The notes: generated from the letters alone by a model not told the origin. Positions 27,546 through 60,990 are shown, counted from the first letter of the stretch. The stretch is 64,000 nucleotides of DNA from Cacajao melanocephalus (GCA_963573385.1 CAUYLG010052023.1:1-64000); one strand, 5' to 3'. Numbers and translations: made by a program.

Positions 27546-27880
27546 AAATTTTTTTCCTTTTATTTTAGTTGACATGTAGTAATTGTATATATTTATGGGA
27601 TACAGAGTAATATTTCAATACATGTATGCAATGTGCAACGATCAAATCAGGGTAAATATATCCATCATCTCAAACATTTATCATTATTTGTGTGGGGAAT
27701 ATTCAAAATCCTCTCTTCTAGCTTTTTGAATAATTAATACATTATTATTAACTATATTCACCATGTAGTTCTTATAGTACTATAGGGCACTATAATTTAT
27801 TCCTCGTATCTAGCTGTAATTTTCTATCTGTTAACCAACCTCTCTCTATCCTTCTCTTGCCCCTATCCTTCATTCCAAAT
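27546..27880 (-). mobile_element. L1 3' UTR, antisense
   Basis: TTTATTTTAGTTGACATGTAG, ATATTTATGGGATACAGAG, CATCTCAAACATTTATCATT and TATCTAGCTGTAATTTTC match an antisense primate L1 3' UTR. It starts with a T-rich run, the complement of the L1 tail, so it is an independent insertion next to the sense L1. Confidence 0.82.
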
Positions 27881-27884
27881 ATTT

Positions 27885-28425
27885 TGAGTAGGTAATTCAC
27901 TCGGGTTTTTGTAAGAGAACTCTAGCTATTGAGTAGAAAATAAACATGGGGGAGGAGGAGCAGAGAGTGACAGTTGTGGGCCCAGTGAGGAGGCCATTGC
28001 AGTGAGTAAGTGAAGAGATGATGTCAGCTTGGACCAGGATAATAAGAATGAATGGGGTAAGCAAAGGCAGCATCTGGGATGTAGTCAACTAGAAGAGAAG
28101 CACATTTAGAGCTAGAAATAGTAACTGGCTTATTTGAAGGTCTCAATCCCACAGGGATTTAAAACAGTTTTATTTTATTCTAATTACTGTTAAGTATTCC
28201 TTTCTTGTCCCCTTACAGTATTTCTGACAGGTGGCACAGTTATCTGACCATGTGCAAGCATTGTAATTCCTGATCTATCCATTCCCATTTAAAACTTTAT
28301 CTCAATTTTAATTTCATGTTCCTCTTTTCTCTACCTGCTGCCCACACATGCTCACTCCCCATCTCCCATTGCTACCCAAGCAGGCCAATTTTGGAATGGG
28401 AGAGGGAGATAAAAAGGGACAAGTC
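27885..28425. other. Unique intergenic sequence
   Basis: Nothing recognised. Confidence 0.6.
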
Positions 28426-28427
28426 AC

Positions 28428-28719
28428 TTTTTTTTTTCCTTTTGAGACAGTCTCACCTTGTCGCCCAGGCTGGAATGCAGTGGCACATGCACAACTCACC
28501 ATAGCCTTGATCTCCTGGGCTGAAACCATCCTCATGCCTCCCTAGTGTCTGGAATTACAGGGACACACCACCTCGCTGGGCTAATTTTTGAATTTTTTTG
28601 TAGAGACAGGGACTTGCCATGTTGCCCAGGCTGGTCTCAAACTCCTGGGCTCAAGCAATCCTCCCACCTCAGCCTCCCAAAGTGCTGGGACTGCAAGCAT
28701 GAGCTGCCATGCCCAGCCT
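28428..28719 (-). repeat. Alu, antisense
   Basis: Begins TTTTTTTTTCCTTTTGAGAC and ends GAGCTGCCATGCCCAGCC. Both arms are present. Confidence 0.94.
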
Positions 28720-29915
28720 TCACTTTCATTTAAGAAATTGTGCAATTGTCAACCTCTCCTCTTTGTTGATGGCTTCTGTGCAGCAGACGTCCAAGTTCTT
28801 GGGTCTTTTGAGTGGTCATACAGAGGCTCTCAGAACGACTCCAAGGAGGCTTACCTCTGCCTAGTTTTCTGCCAGGGGAGATCTGATTCCAACGGACCTC
28901 TTCTAATCTCAGCTCCATCACCATGTTCTTACTGTTGGGTTTTCTTTGACATGCTGCCAGTCCTCTGATGTGGCATAAGTCTTGTTACCTCCCATCACTT
29001 GGGCCTCAGGAAATTCTAGAGTCCTTGCCACACCCAGTAATGGTCTTACAGGCAGCCGTACTGTGGTCCCTCTGCTCTGCCATCTCACTTCTCACTTCTC
29101 ACTTCTCTTTTCCCTGCTTAAGTCTGCTGCTTAAGCAAGAGCTAACAGCAGTCTCCCTTTTCGCCACTCTCCCTTCTCACAGATATCCCAATTCCTGTGA
29201 GCTTCCCCACCCTTGTCTTATAGGAGGGAGCACCCACTTTCCCTTTGCATGAGGAAGGAGGAAAAAGCCATGGCCCTTCCCTGAGGCTGTTGACTCACTG
29301 CCTCATTTCCCACAACTCTCTCTGATGTTTCCTTCTGGGACAGTTTAAAAATGGGAGAGGGAATCATTGGGATCATGTTTAGGAGTGGCATGACAGGTTC
29401 TTTTCCTATGAATAAGCCTGAGGAGATGTCTGGCCCTTTTTCGAATATGGATTGTGCGAGATACATCTTTTTCCTCAGGGCTAGATTCTAGTGACCAATT
29501 CAGAGGCCCCAAGAAAATTTCCACTCCATATCCTATTAGGGATGATTCTGAGGTTTGGAGGTTGCACAAATAAAATATCATTTACTGAGATGGGAGAACA
29601 ATACAGGTAGGAACGGTTTAGAGGTAGGAATCGTAAGTTCTGTTTTAGATATTTTGAGATTGAGATGAGGATTAGGCTACTAGTGAGGATGTGAGTTTGG
29701 ACCTGATGAGAGAGGTCAGTGTCAGAAACACACTTTTGGGACTCTATCAGAGTACAGAGAACACCAGCGTATATGAATAGACAGAGGAGAAAGAGAAGAA
29801 GGGTAAAGATTGTCCTGGGGTACTCCAAATTCAAAGGCTAGGAAAAGGAAAAGGAGAAGCCAGCAACGGAGACTGAGAAGGAACCGGCACCTATGGGGTA
29901 ATGAAGTAGCATCAC
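28720..29915. other. Unique intergenic sequence
   Basis: No gene recognised. Three copies of a 7-base unit (CTCACTT) lie at 29084-29107. Confidence 0.6.
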
Positions 29916-30526
29916 TGTCTGGGGTACTTACCCAGTGTTCATTGTCTCATGCCAAGGAAATCAAGGACGCTGACACAAGAAGTGGGTTTAGGAGTAGAGG
30001 TTTAATAAACAAAAGAAAGAAAGGAGAACAGCCTTTCTCCTGTCTCTTAGGAGAGAGGGGCGCCAGAATTGGACTTCCAGCCCACAGCTGAGTGCAACAG
30101 ATTTTGTAGACAGGCTTGAGGAGGCAGTGCCTAATTTACATAGGGCCCAAAGATTGGTTGGAAGAGATGTGACGTTTACACGAGGAAGCTGGCTGCCCTA
30201 CCCTAATCATACTTTGCAAATAAGGTCTTCATGTGGCAGGTGCCATGTTGTCTTCTTACTGTACACGTGGATTGGCAAAGATAAGGGAAGATGGAGCCGC
30301 CATTTTGATGATGCCTAGTCCCAAGTAGCCTTTTCCTATTGGCACAACTGCCAGCATTCACCCATGCAAGCTTCCAGCTTGCTTGTCTATGTCTGCAGCT
30401 CGATTTTATAGGCTGCTCTTTGTGAGAAAAGAAAATGATCTGGGGGCTGCTTTTCATTAAAAGGAAAACCTTACCAAGGACTTCCTTACCCTCTGCCTAA
30501 ATAATTTCTTTTTAACTTCTGTATCA
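29916..30526 (-). mobile_element. Solo LTR of an endogenous retrovirus, antisense
   Basis: On the - strand it runs from TGATACAGAAG to CCCCAGACA (611 bases). Near its end come a TTATTAAACC poly(A)-region motif and CTTGATTTCCTTGGCATGAG, in the arrangement of class I ERV LTR ends. No internal retroviral sequence adjoins and I found no exact target duplication. The subfamily is not assigned. Confidence 0.6.
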
Positions 30527-31035
30527 GTAAGAGGGAAATCACTAGAAGCCAAGTAAAAAAAAAAGGGGGTTTGAAAAATAAGGAAATGACCAATTGTGTC
30601 GACTCCTGTTGAGAGGCTAAGATGAGGACTGACCACTGATCATTTACGATATTAAGATAGGGATCACTGGTGACAATAAGAGTGATTTCAGTGGAAGAGT
30701 GGAGACAAAAGCCTCACCGGCATAATTTGCAGAGAGAATGAAGGTTATGAAGTGGAAACAGTGCACACAGAAAACTCTTGAATTTTGATTTAAAGGGGAG
30801 CAAAGAAAAATGAAACAATAGCTGGAGGAGAATGTGGGGGATCAAATAAATGTTTTTTCTTTAAGATGGAACATATTGTCCATGTTTTATGCTGATGCAA
30901 ATTTACAGAGAAAGAATTTATGATGGAGGAGAGAAAGAAAATAACATGAGTAAAATTGCAATTATAATTAAGGTTAAAATTATAATAAAGTCACAATCAT
31001 GATGATCTTTATAAAATAAAAGTAAAAAACACTAT
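30527..31035. other. Unique intergenic sequence
   Basis: Nothing recognised; AT-rich near 30950-31030. Confidence 0.6.
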
Positions 31036-31039
31036 ATCA

Positions 31040-31480
31040 TATAGGACTCTTGGTTGCAAGTGACAGGAATTCAATTCAAACTAGTTGAAAAACTAGTTGA
31101 GCGAAAAAAAAGGGAAGAATTTATTGACACAAATATCAATGGGAAGAATACAGAATGGATCATAGAACTAGCGGAGAAGCCTCAAAAACTAGGGATTTTA
31201 CCATAACCAAGCTCTCATCATTCATCTTTCTTGTCTGTTTCTGCTTTTCTTTGCATGTTGTTCTCATTTTTTCATATTTCAGATGTGTCTCTTCCACGTG
31301 GTCAGTGAGTTTGGTCACACTTTCTCAAAGCAAGAGAAAAATCTTCCCCAACAGCACTAGCCAGTGAGTCCCTGGGGGGATGTTGAGTGATTGGCTGGGG
31401 TCGTGTGTCTATCACAGAACTCATCAGTTAGACTGGGGGGATAAGCACTCTTTGGCCAGGTGTTGGTCCATATGCAGCCA
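31040..31480 (-). repeat. Diverged mammalian interspersed repeat, LTR/MER-like
   Basis: Opens with GACTCTTGGTTGCAAGTGACAG, AATTCAAACTAG and GGGAAGAATTTATTGACAC, the start of a repeat common in mammalian genomes, and continues to a GTGATTGGCTGGGGTCGTG block. Class and exact extent are uncertain. Confidence 0.45.
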
Positions 31481-32703
<1,223 letters not shown>

Positions 32704-32716
32704 CTGAAGTATTATT

Positions 32717-33140
32717 ATTGACACTGGTGAAAATTTTAAAAAGTTCCCACACTCCTAGGAAAGATTTAGAGTCAAGATGCAAGATCAACCACCAGAAATG
32801 ATTTTAAATCTGCTTAATTAGTCAACAACTCACCTCTGCAAGCATGTTTCTGGATGCCAACCTGCCAGCGACAGCCCCTTGCTTGTGAAAGCAAACCACC
32901 TGGGAATGCACTCCTTCAATGAACACACTACTGAGTGTCAACAAATCTACTAAACTCTCACTGCAGTGACTACAATTCTTCAGCTGATATCGACCTACTC
33001 TGCCAGTCTCCAGACTCCATGCTTCTGCAGAACGGTATTAAGATCAGTTCCCTGATCTTCTTAGAGAGACTAGATCTGATCAGCATGGCTCTCCCTTATA
33101 TAACTAAGCAATAAATTCAGCTTCATTTTTTGCTTATGGT
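32717..33140. other. Unique intergenic sequence
   Basis: Nothing recognised. Confidence 0.6.
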
Positions 33141-33141
33141 T

Positions 33142-33565
33142 ATGGTCTGAATTGTGTTTCCCTGAAATTAATATGTTGAAGCCTTAACTCCCAGTACCTC
33201 AGAATGAGACTGTCTTTGGGGACAGTCCCTCCCCAAGTGGTTTGCTTTTACTGTATTTGGGGATGAGATTGTTAAAGAGGTGGTGAAGGTAAAGCGAGGT
33301 CATGTCAGTGGGCCCTAATTCAATATGATTGATGATGTCCCTATAAGAAGAGGAGATTAAGACACAGATGCACACAGAGATAAGACCATGCGAAGTCAGA
33401 GGAAGAAGATAGCCATCTGCAAGTCAAGGAGGGAGACCTCAGAATAAACCAGCCCTATCAGCATCTTGATCTTGAACTTCTAGACTCCAGCACTGTGAAA
33501 AAATAAATTTCTGTTGTTTAAGCCACCCAGTCTGTGATACTTTGTTATGGCGGTTCTAGCAAATT
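33142..33565 (+). mobile_element. MLT1-type MaLR LTR, sense
   Basis: GGTTATGGTCTGAATTGTG, TAATATGTTGAAGCCTTAAC, GATGTCCCTATAAGAAGAGG, and AAATTTCTGTTGTTTAAGCC with CCCAGTCTG near the end follow the MLT1 LTR order. No internal region is present. Confidence 0.85.
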
Positions 33566-33569
33566 AATA

Positions 33570-34125
33570 TATTAATGTTTATTTCGGATATTGAGGTCTC
33601 TAGACACTAGAAATCAACGTTAAAATTCTTACTGAATGAGGGTGATGACCCTGGACTCTGCCTGAACACTTCTGTCTCTGAGTAACAGGTCTCAGTTCTG
33701 TGCTCAGGATCCTGGCCCTCAGGTTAGTGATTTTTATCTGGACTTCAGGGTGGTTGCAGAGGCAGGTCACATCCTTAGGGTAGGGGGTTTACCTATGGAG
33801 GCGCCAATACATTCCTTAACGTTTCTTGTAAGCTACTTTGAGCGCTCTGCCATTTGCAATTGAGAGTACCGGCTGATTGAGACATTGGTACCCAGAATAG
33901 AGTGCTAGGAATGAAAGATCCTAAAATGTGAACTGTTGTGTCAAGTGGGGGTGGGAGGCAGTGAGGCTCCCTCCACCCCTGGGTGGGAAGTGGGCAGTCT
34001 TTATGATATGGTAATGAAGCAGCTCATTAAGATGTTACTGTGGTTTCTTTGGGAAAAGACCTGTACCTACTTGGTGGAAGCTTCAGGGAACCCAGCAGAA
34101 CAAAGTTAGGCCGCTCTGGTGTGAA
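33570..34125. other. Unique intergenic sequence
   Basis: Nothing recognised. Confidence 0.6.
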
Positions 34126-34129
34126 AGGC

Positions 34130-34365
34130 AGTATCATATGGTGGTTTAAGAGCAAAGACTCTGAAATTAGACTACCTGGGTTCAAAGACTGCTATCTCCT
34201 AGCTGTGTGACCTAGGGCAAGTTACTTAATCACAATTAAGCTTCCTCATTAGGGAAATGGGAATTAAAATAGTAACTAACTAACTGGATTATTGTGAGGA
34301 TTAAAGGATTTAATACATATAAAGCACTTAGAATAGGCCTGGCACTTAGAAAGCATATGGACAGG
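34130..34365 (+). repeat. MIR, sense
   Basis: GAGCAAAGACTCTGAAATTAG, CCTAGCTGTGTGACCTAGGGC, GTGAGGATTAAAGGATTTAATAC and GGCCTGGCACTTAGAAAGC in MIR order. Confidence 0.92.
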
Positions 34366-34679
34366 TTAACTCCTGTTGTGTTGGTTACTTCCTGTGGCTT
34401 CTGCCAAGATCCTACTGGAAAGAGATAAGCCTTGGTCTTAGATGGCTGGGAACAGCATGCAGCTTTGTTAAAGAGATCACGCTCCTTACTGCTCTCGTGC
34501 CCCATCTCAGCAGACAGCAGCAATCCAAGACTGCTTAGGGTTTGGAATCACAAAACCGAATTCCCTGCTCAGGCTAAAGCTGGTCTGAGCAAAAGTAAGG
34601 GCAAGGCAAAGAGAATAGACCAAAGATAGGGACCTGAAAGGAGCCAGAAATGAGACTTACATCCCAGAGCGGAAACAGG

Positions 34680-34905
34680 TAAGGTGTTTCCATACAGTGA
34701 CAGAGAATAGACCAGTGGCTGCCTAGAGAAGGGGTGGAGAGGGGTGGATTTCAAAGGGTCACCCCTTTGGGGGTGATGGAAATGTTTACCTTGATTATGG
34801 TGATGATTTCACAGGTGTATATATTTGACGAACTCATCAAATTGTATACTTTAAATATGTGCAGTTTCTTGTACTCAAATTATACTTTAGTAAAGGTAAA
34901 AACAA
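34680..34905 (+). mobile_element. Old L1 (L1M type) 3' end, sense
   Basis: GATGGAAATGTTTACCTTG, GATTATGGTGATGATTTCAC, AACTCATCAAATTGTATAC and AATTATACTTTAGTAAAGG match the terminal part of L1M elements. Confidence 0.85.
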
Positions 34906-35201
34906 GTGAGAGCAAGTGGTAGAAGCAGCAATATCTTTTGTGACATATCCTTGTCACACACTCATCATTTCTGCAGCATTCTATTGGTTACAGGGAACAA
35001 CCCTGATACAACATGGGAGGGAAATACATGGTGGTTTGCACACAGGTGGTGAGGATTGTTGGATCCATCCTGGATTTCTGGCCTATCTCTCCATGTAGAG
35101 AGACTAGTATGTACAAGGCCTTGAGGTGGGCTGGCAATCCAGAAAGCCTTAATTAATTAAGTCTACTCACCTCTGCTGAAAAGTGGACTGTTACCTGGTG
35201 C

Positions 35202-35312
35202 TTTTTTTTTTTTTTTTTTTTTTTGAGACAGGGTCTTGCTCTGTTGCCCAGGCTGGAGTGCAATGGTGCAGTCTTGGCTCACTGCAACCTCTGCCTTCCA
35301 GGCTCAAGCAAT
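35202..35312 (-). repeat. Alu fragment, antisense, 5'-truncated
   Basis: A long T-run (about 23 T), then GAGACAGGGTCTTGCTCTG as far as CTCAAGCAATC, after which unrelated sequence follows. Only the 3' part of the Alu was inserted or survives. Confidence 0.9.
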
Positions 35313-35735
35313 CTTTGCACTGTAGCCTCAGTGCAATGTATTTTAACATATCATCTGCCACATCTTCCAAAATTTGAGTCCCAGATTCTTCAACACTTCA
35401 GTGGGTTAGTTAGACTAACCACTTTCAATGCCTAAGTTTTCTAATATGTCGAGTTCTCCTCTGACATTATGCTTTCGTTTATAAAGAGTTAAATTATGAG
35501 GAGTGTCAGCACGTTTACAAGCAGATGGGATGGAGTATGATTTCAGAAGCAAGAAAGAGTCTTGTTTTTCTTAAATCTGAGAGCATAAATTTCTGTTCAC
35601 TCTGCTTATCCCCAAGGCTGGTCCTAGCTGGAGAGGGGAGAAAAAAGAGAAGGAGAGAAGCACTGAGCAGTTTTAGAATTTTAAGAAAATATTTGCATAT
35701 TTTAAGAAGTTTAACCTAATTTTTAAAACTTTTTA
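35313..35735. other. Unique intergenic sequence
   Basis: Nothing recognised. Confidence 0.6.
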
Positions 35736-35925
35736 TAGATTCACAGGAAGTTGCAAAGACAGAATAGAAAAGTCATGTGTACCCTGTACCCCATTCGTCT
35801 CACTAGTAAATTTTACATAATTTTAGAACAATAACAGAACCAGGGAGTTGGTATTGGCAAAATCCACAGACCTCATTCAGATTTCACCAGCTTTGCATGT
35901 ACTTGTGTGTGTATGAGTGTTTGAA
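35736..35925 (-). mobile_element. L1M 3' UTR relic, antisense
   Basis: Shares TATAGATTCACAGGAAGTTGC, TTGGTATTGGCAAAATCC, CAGACCTCATTCAGATTTC and the following TG-rich tract with the L1M segment at 10312-10639. Same family and same orientation. Confidence 0.7.
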
Positions 35926-35929
35926 GTTC

Positions 35930-36980
35930 TAGATTTGAATAACAACCACCACTGCTAAATCATGTACCAAGCCATGTAAAGGGAAGTTTGAAACTGGTCA
36001 TTTAAGGGAGAGAGAGTGAGAACCATAAACTGTTCATGTTTAAGAGACTCAATGTGGAAATTGGCTAATCTAAAGAGACAATCGATGCACTGATATGGGG
36101 AACTGCATGTGGTGAACAGTGGAGTGAGATATTCCTGTTGAGGGATCCCATGAGCTTACTGAAGATAAGAAAATAACTTTTATTTTCTTATAAATAAGAC
36201 TCCAGCCAAGACCTTGTCTGCCTGAAGAATATCAGAAAACTAAGCAGTGCCCCGAATGCTTGTGCCTGGTGTACGGCCAGGCAGGTGTAAGCTGGAGCGT
36301 GTGGAGGGAGGCAGCTAATAGATTGAGAGCTCTTCTCCACCGCGGCCAGGTTGCAGGATTTCTGAGTAAGAGTGGTGTGGGCTTTTGGGGCAGGGCAATT
36401 CTTTGTTGGGTATGTCTTTACATACTGCCCAAATCTTTAGCACTCTGATGGCACCCTGGCTAGCTGGCACTGTGGCAACTGCACATCCAACACATTTCTA
36501 AGAACATCTAAGGGTTGTGAAAACACCCTCAATCAAAAACCACAAACCCTTTCTTGTTCTTGAGGAAGAATACTCCCTCCCTAGACTTCCTCAGTCCCTG
36601 TTTCCACTTATAGGGTCTTCCCCCTTCACCCCCTGGGACTGCCAATCTTGGAGGATCTGGATTTTTAAAGTCATTTTTCTATAATGCTTTTGTAATGGAA
36701 GGTGGCAATTGCTTACACACGACTGCCTTCATCTTAGCTGACCTGCCATGATTGGGCCTGACTCTCAGACCATCAAAAGTGACCATTATTAAAAGGAAAG
36801 AAGGCAGGGTACCATTCTATTACATCTGGAAATAAAAATGAAGGCTACCAATTATAGAAAAGACTTTGGGGCCCCTTGGTTGGGACTTTATTTGAAGCAT
36901 TTTAATGATACTCAGAGAAGATTGATTTATTAAATGCTAGCAACTCTCATTTTAACATTAACTTGGGAACTTCAAGGAGG
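35930..36980. other. Unique intergenic sequence
   Basis: Nothing recognised. Confidence 0.6.
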
Positions 36981-36984
36981 TTTT

Positions 36985-37340
36985 AAAAAATTGAGTCTTA
37001 ATTTTTAATTTTTGTGGGTACCTAGTAGGTGTATATATTTATGGAGTACATGGGATACTTTGATACATGCATGCAATGTGTAATAACTGCATCATGGTGA
37101 ATGGGATATCCATCCCCTCAAGCATTTATTCTTTGTGTTACAAACAATCCAATTATACTCTTCTAGTTATTTTAACACATACAACTAAATTATTGACTAT
37201 AGGTACCCCATTGCACAATCAAATAATAAGTCATATTCATTCTTTCTGTTTTTTGTACCCATTAACCATCTCCATGTCCCCGCAACCCTCCCGCTACTCT
37301 TCCCAGACTCTGGTATCCATCCTTCTATTCCCTATCAAGG
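36985..37340 (-). mobile_element. L1 3' UTR fragment, antisense
   Basis: TTTTTAATTTTTGTGGGTACC, TATATTTATGGAGTACATGG, GCAATGTGTAATAACTGC and CTCTTCTAGTTATTTTAAC parallel the L1 3' UTR at 10640-10990. Confidence 0.87.
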
Positions 37341-38600
37341 TTTAGCTTTCAAGGAAAGGCGAATTCAATGTGGGCCTCTTGTTTCTTATGTCAACACTAA
37401 GCTATGTGTTGCAGACTTTTCTAAAGAGGCATCAGATTTGCTATTTTATTTCAAGGATTCTATAATATTTTAACCCTGAAAATAATTAGAAAACAATTTC
37501 AGACATAGTTCAGAAGTAATTGCAAAAAGAGGTGAGATTAGGGAAGAGATGACTGTGAGTCCAGATAACCCCAAAAAGCTTTTTAGAGAAGGATGAGGGT
37601 GGGGAGGCAGGTAGGGTTCATAATAGGATTAGAAAAAGAGAAGGAAGAGCTGTTTAAGGAAATTTCATGACTGCAAGTAACATTCTTTAAAACATTTGAA
37701 GAAAAAGAAAAGTTTAGTAGGCAAGACTGGAAAAAGAAAACATTGGGGAGGGAAGTCACTGCTTCTTTCATTACCGTAACTGTTTTAAAGTAACATTTAA
37801 TTTCAGCCAAGGAACATCCTTTGATATCAGAGCATGCAGGGTATTCTAGGAAATAAAGAGGATGAAAGTTCTACTGCATCAACGCCCACAGCTTTCTCCA
37901 TTTGGCCACAGGTCGTTCTCCTCCATGGCCTAGTTTCTATGCACGCTAACTAGGTCCCTCTGAGGCTTGTGAATTGAAAACCCTCTTGCTTTCAAATGCT
38001 TGAAAACAAGAAAGATGCTACTGTTAATGCCTCAAACACATGGAGGTATTTAGTAGGAAGTAATTAAGTGTTTTGAAGCTCATTTCAAACGGAAATAAAT
38101 CAAGAACAGTATTTTACTATTTTGCGTATTAGAGTAGGCAAGACTTTGGTATTTTCATTACGTTCTCTGTTTTTATTTGCTGTTTATATGAGGATGTGAA
38201 TCATGGCTTGGGTAAGGCAAGGATCTGACAGCAAGCTAGGCTTTGGTTGCCAAACAGACGCTTCAGCTGAGAGTAAATTTGTTCGTGGTGGAATCAGGTT
38301 GTAAGGTGCCACCATAGCACATGGCTTCAGTCTTTTTTCTCTAATTGTAAAAGGACCTTGTCCCCATGGAGGGACCATTGTCTTGGCTTGTGGGGTCTTG
38401 AGTGATAGCCACACTCTTTCTTCAGCGCTGTTTCGACCTCATGAAAAGATACTGAAACTTGAGAGGAGGATGTTTTTTCTGAATGGGAATGGAGAAGAGG
38501 GGCTAAGCATCTCTTCCTCTTGTCACCTGGCCACTGATAGTTTCCTTGTTCAGAGAGGAAATAATGTAGTATAATATGTAGCTTATGTTTGAATCAGATT
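37341..38600. other. Unique sequence upstream of the DHRS7 promoter
   Basis: No gene or repeat recognised before the Alu fragment that borders the CpG island. Confidence 0.6.
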
Positions 38601-38609
38601 TTTAAAAAA

Positions 38610-38702
38610 TATTGTAATTTTATTTATTTATTTTTGGTAGAGACAGGGTTTCACCATGTTGCCCAGGCTGGTCTCGAACACCTGAATTCAAGCAATCTCT
38701 CC
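38610..38702 (-). repeat. Alu fragment bordering the DHRS7 CpG island
   Basis: TTATTTATTTTTGGTAGAGAC, GGGTTTCACCATGTTGCCC and CTGGTCTCGAACACCTG are from an antisense Alu. It breaks off after CAAGCAATCTC and the CpG island starts within a few bases. Confidence 0.9.
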
Positions 38703-38709
38703 GCAGGGT

Positions 38710-38924
38710 GTGGCGCACGAGGGCTTGGGCCGTGCAGGGCGATAAGTAGGGCCGCGGGTGCAGAGCCCCGCGCGTCCGAGCGGCTCCTCCTGGCCTACTT
38801 CCTGGGCGGAGCCGGGGCGGTGCTGCGCTGGGCGGGCCGGAGGGGCGGTGCTGCTATCCCGCAGGGCGGCGACGCGGCTCTGGTACTGGCTGGCTTCCCG
38901 CAGAGCTGGGCTTGCGCGGCCGCA
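38710..38924 (+). other. DHRS7: Probable 5' leader region of DHRS7
   Basis: GC-rich sequence directly before the ATG at 38925. It has no ATG between about 38704 and the start codon, and the frame of DHRS7 is open throughout. The true 5' end is unknown. A leader of tens to about 150 bases would be typical for a TATA-less promoter of this kind. Confidence 0.6.
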
Positions 38925-59057
<20,133 letters not shown>

Positions 59058-59225
59058 AAAGAGCACCTGTACTTTTCAAGTCACTGGAGGGAGAAATGGA
59101 AAACATGAAAACAGCAATCTTCTTATGCTTCTGAATAATCTGAGACTAATTTGTGATTTTACTTTTTAATAGATATGACTTTGCTTTCAACATGTAATGA
59201 AATAAAAAATAAATAATAAAAGATA
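59058..59225 (+). other. DHRS7: DHRS7 3' UTR and poly(A) signals
   Basis: A short 3' UTR follows the stop. Three overlapping AATAAA hexamers lie at 59201-59206, 59208-59213 and 59215-59220, and cleavage is expected within about 30 bases after one of them. No splice site or repeat lies between the stop and these signals. Confidence 0.88.
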
Positions 59226-59365
59226 GATTGCCATGAATCTTGCAAAAAAGGTATTAACTCATACTATATTCTTTGATAAGATAACCTTTTAAAATACTTT
59301 AGCACATATGCTTAAAATCTAAGTTAACACACATCTGACCAAGGAATTATAGTAATCCATTTAAC

Positions 59366-59745
59366 ATGTCTTAGTCTGTTGGTGCTGCTATAACAAAATA
59401 CCACATATTTGGTAATTTATAAACAATAGAAATCTATTTCTCATGACTCTTGAGGCTGGGAATTCCAAGACCAAGGCACCGGCAGAATTAGTGTCTGGTG
59501 AAGGCTGATCTCTGCTTCCAAGATGGCACCTCATTGCTGCATCCTCCATAGTGGAGGAATGTGTGTCCACATGGTGGAAGGGACAGAAGGGCAAGAGGGG
59601 AAAAATTCTTTTAAAAGAGCATTTAATCCCATTCATTACTCAGTCACCTCTTAAAGGCCACATCTCTTAATACTGCTGCATTGGGGATTATTAAGTTTCA
59701 ATATGAATTTTGGAGGGGACAAAAACATCCAAATCATAGCAACAT
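59366..59745 (-). mobile_element. MLT1-type MaLR LTR, antisense
   Basis: TCTTAGTCTGTTGGTGCTGC, TATAACAAAATACCACATA, TCTGGTGAAGGCTGATC and AATATGAATTTTGGAGGGG are the complement of MLT1 LTR landmarks. It lies just 3' of DHRS7. Confidence 0.87.
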
Positions 59746-59861
59746 AAATGTATGGAACATTTCATACCAAGCAGAGTGACGGGTAATGAGTAGATACAAA
59801 GAATTATTAGAAATATTACCTCCAAGATGCTTATACTTTCTTAGAAAAGTTGACAGGAAAT

Positions 59862-60060
59862 ACCTGTTGTATGTCTTACGCTGTACTGTAGTGCTTAGTA
59901 TTAATTAACTCATTCCTCATAACAGCCCACTAAGATAGATGGTATTATCTATCTTTATAGATGAAAAAAGGGCAACAAGGTTTTACTTTTCCAAGGTCAA
60001 GGTCACAAAGCTAGTAAGGGGTAAAGCGATGATTAGACTTAGCTCAGGAAGATTCCACTG
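59862..60060 (-). repeat. MIR, antisense
   Basis: TTAACTCATTCCTCATAACAG, GATGGTATTATCTATCTTTA and AAGGTCACAAAGCTAGTAAGG follow antisense MIR order. Confidence 0.85.
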
Positions 60061-60064
60061 GCAA

Positions 60065-60990
60065 CTCTTTACTTCTACTATGATTAATTTAATGTTTAAC
60101 ACCTTACAGGAGAAACCATGCACAGGCACTAATAGAAAATCATTAGGAGTAACAGGTAAAGAAAAACATGGTCCTTATCTACAAGCAGTTCACAATTTAG
60201 CTGAACCCAAAGTAATATACATAAAATAACTGTAGAATATTTGTTAGGCAAGTTGGAAGCTACCCAGGTGGCTGTCCTTGGGAAACGGGGAAGATGATAT
60301 GTGGTGGAGGTACACCGTGAGGTATAGCGGGTAGAAGCAATGGAATAAATGTATACATAAGAACATGGATATGTTCTAGAGGCATGGTAATGAGTGAAGA
60401 AGTAACACTAACACAATTCTGTTCACATACACAAATATATGCGCACAGAAGATAGTGCTCATTTTGCAAGAAAACATACAACCTTAATATACACATTAGA
60501 TGTATATTTAGGTATTGTAATGATTACTTAAGATGGGGAGGAAAATGGGGGTGCACTATGGGGATAAAATAGAGAGGACTCTTGCATAACCAGTGATTAA
60601 AACGGGAATAATGACATTATTTATTGAATACAACACACCAGTTATAAAAATGAAAAGACTGGAATAATTCTAGAATGCTACAAAATGACATATGTCATGT
60701 GGCCTGGTACAGACTATAAGCAGAATAGTTCAGGAAAAGGGAGATCTGCAGATAGAATAGTGTGGAAGCCCTTCCTAGTGAAGGTGTCACTTGCACTGGG
60801 CCTTGAAAGAAAGGAATACAGACAGATTAAGAGAAGCTTCAGGAGGCCAGGTTCCAGATCAGTTTTGTTTTATTCATCACTGAGTCTCTAGTGCCTGCCT
60901 AGCATTGTGCCTGCCGATGTCTGTTCAACTACTCCAGCCAATGCACAGTAGAAGAGGTATATATAAAATAAAATCTTTTTATTCTTCTGT
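60065..60990. other. Intergenic sequence downstream of DHRS7
   Basis: No gene recognised. A diverged L1- or L2-like character is suspected at about 60100-60620 but not firm enough to call. Confidence 0.5.
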
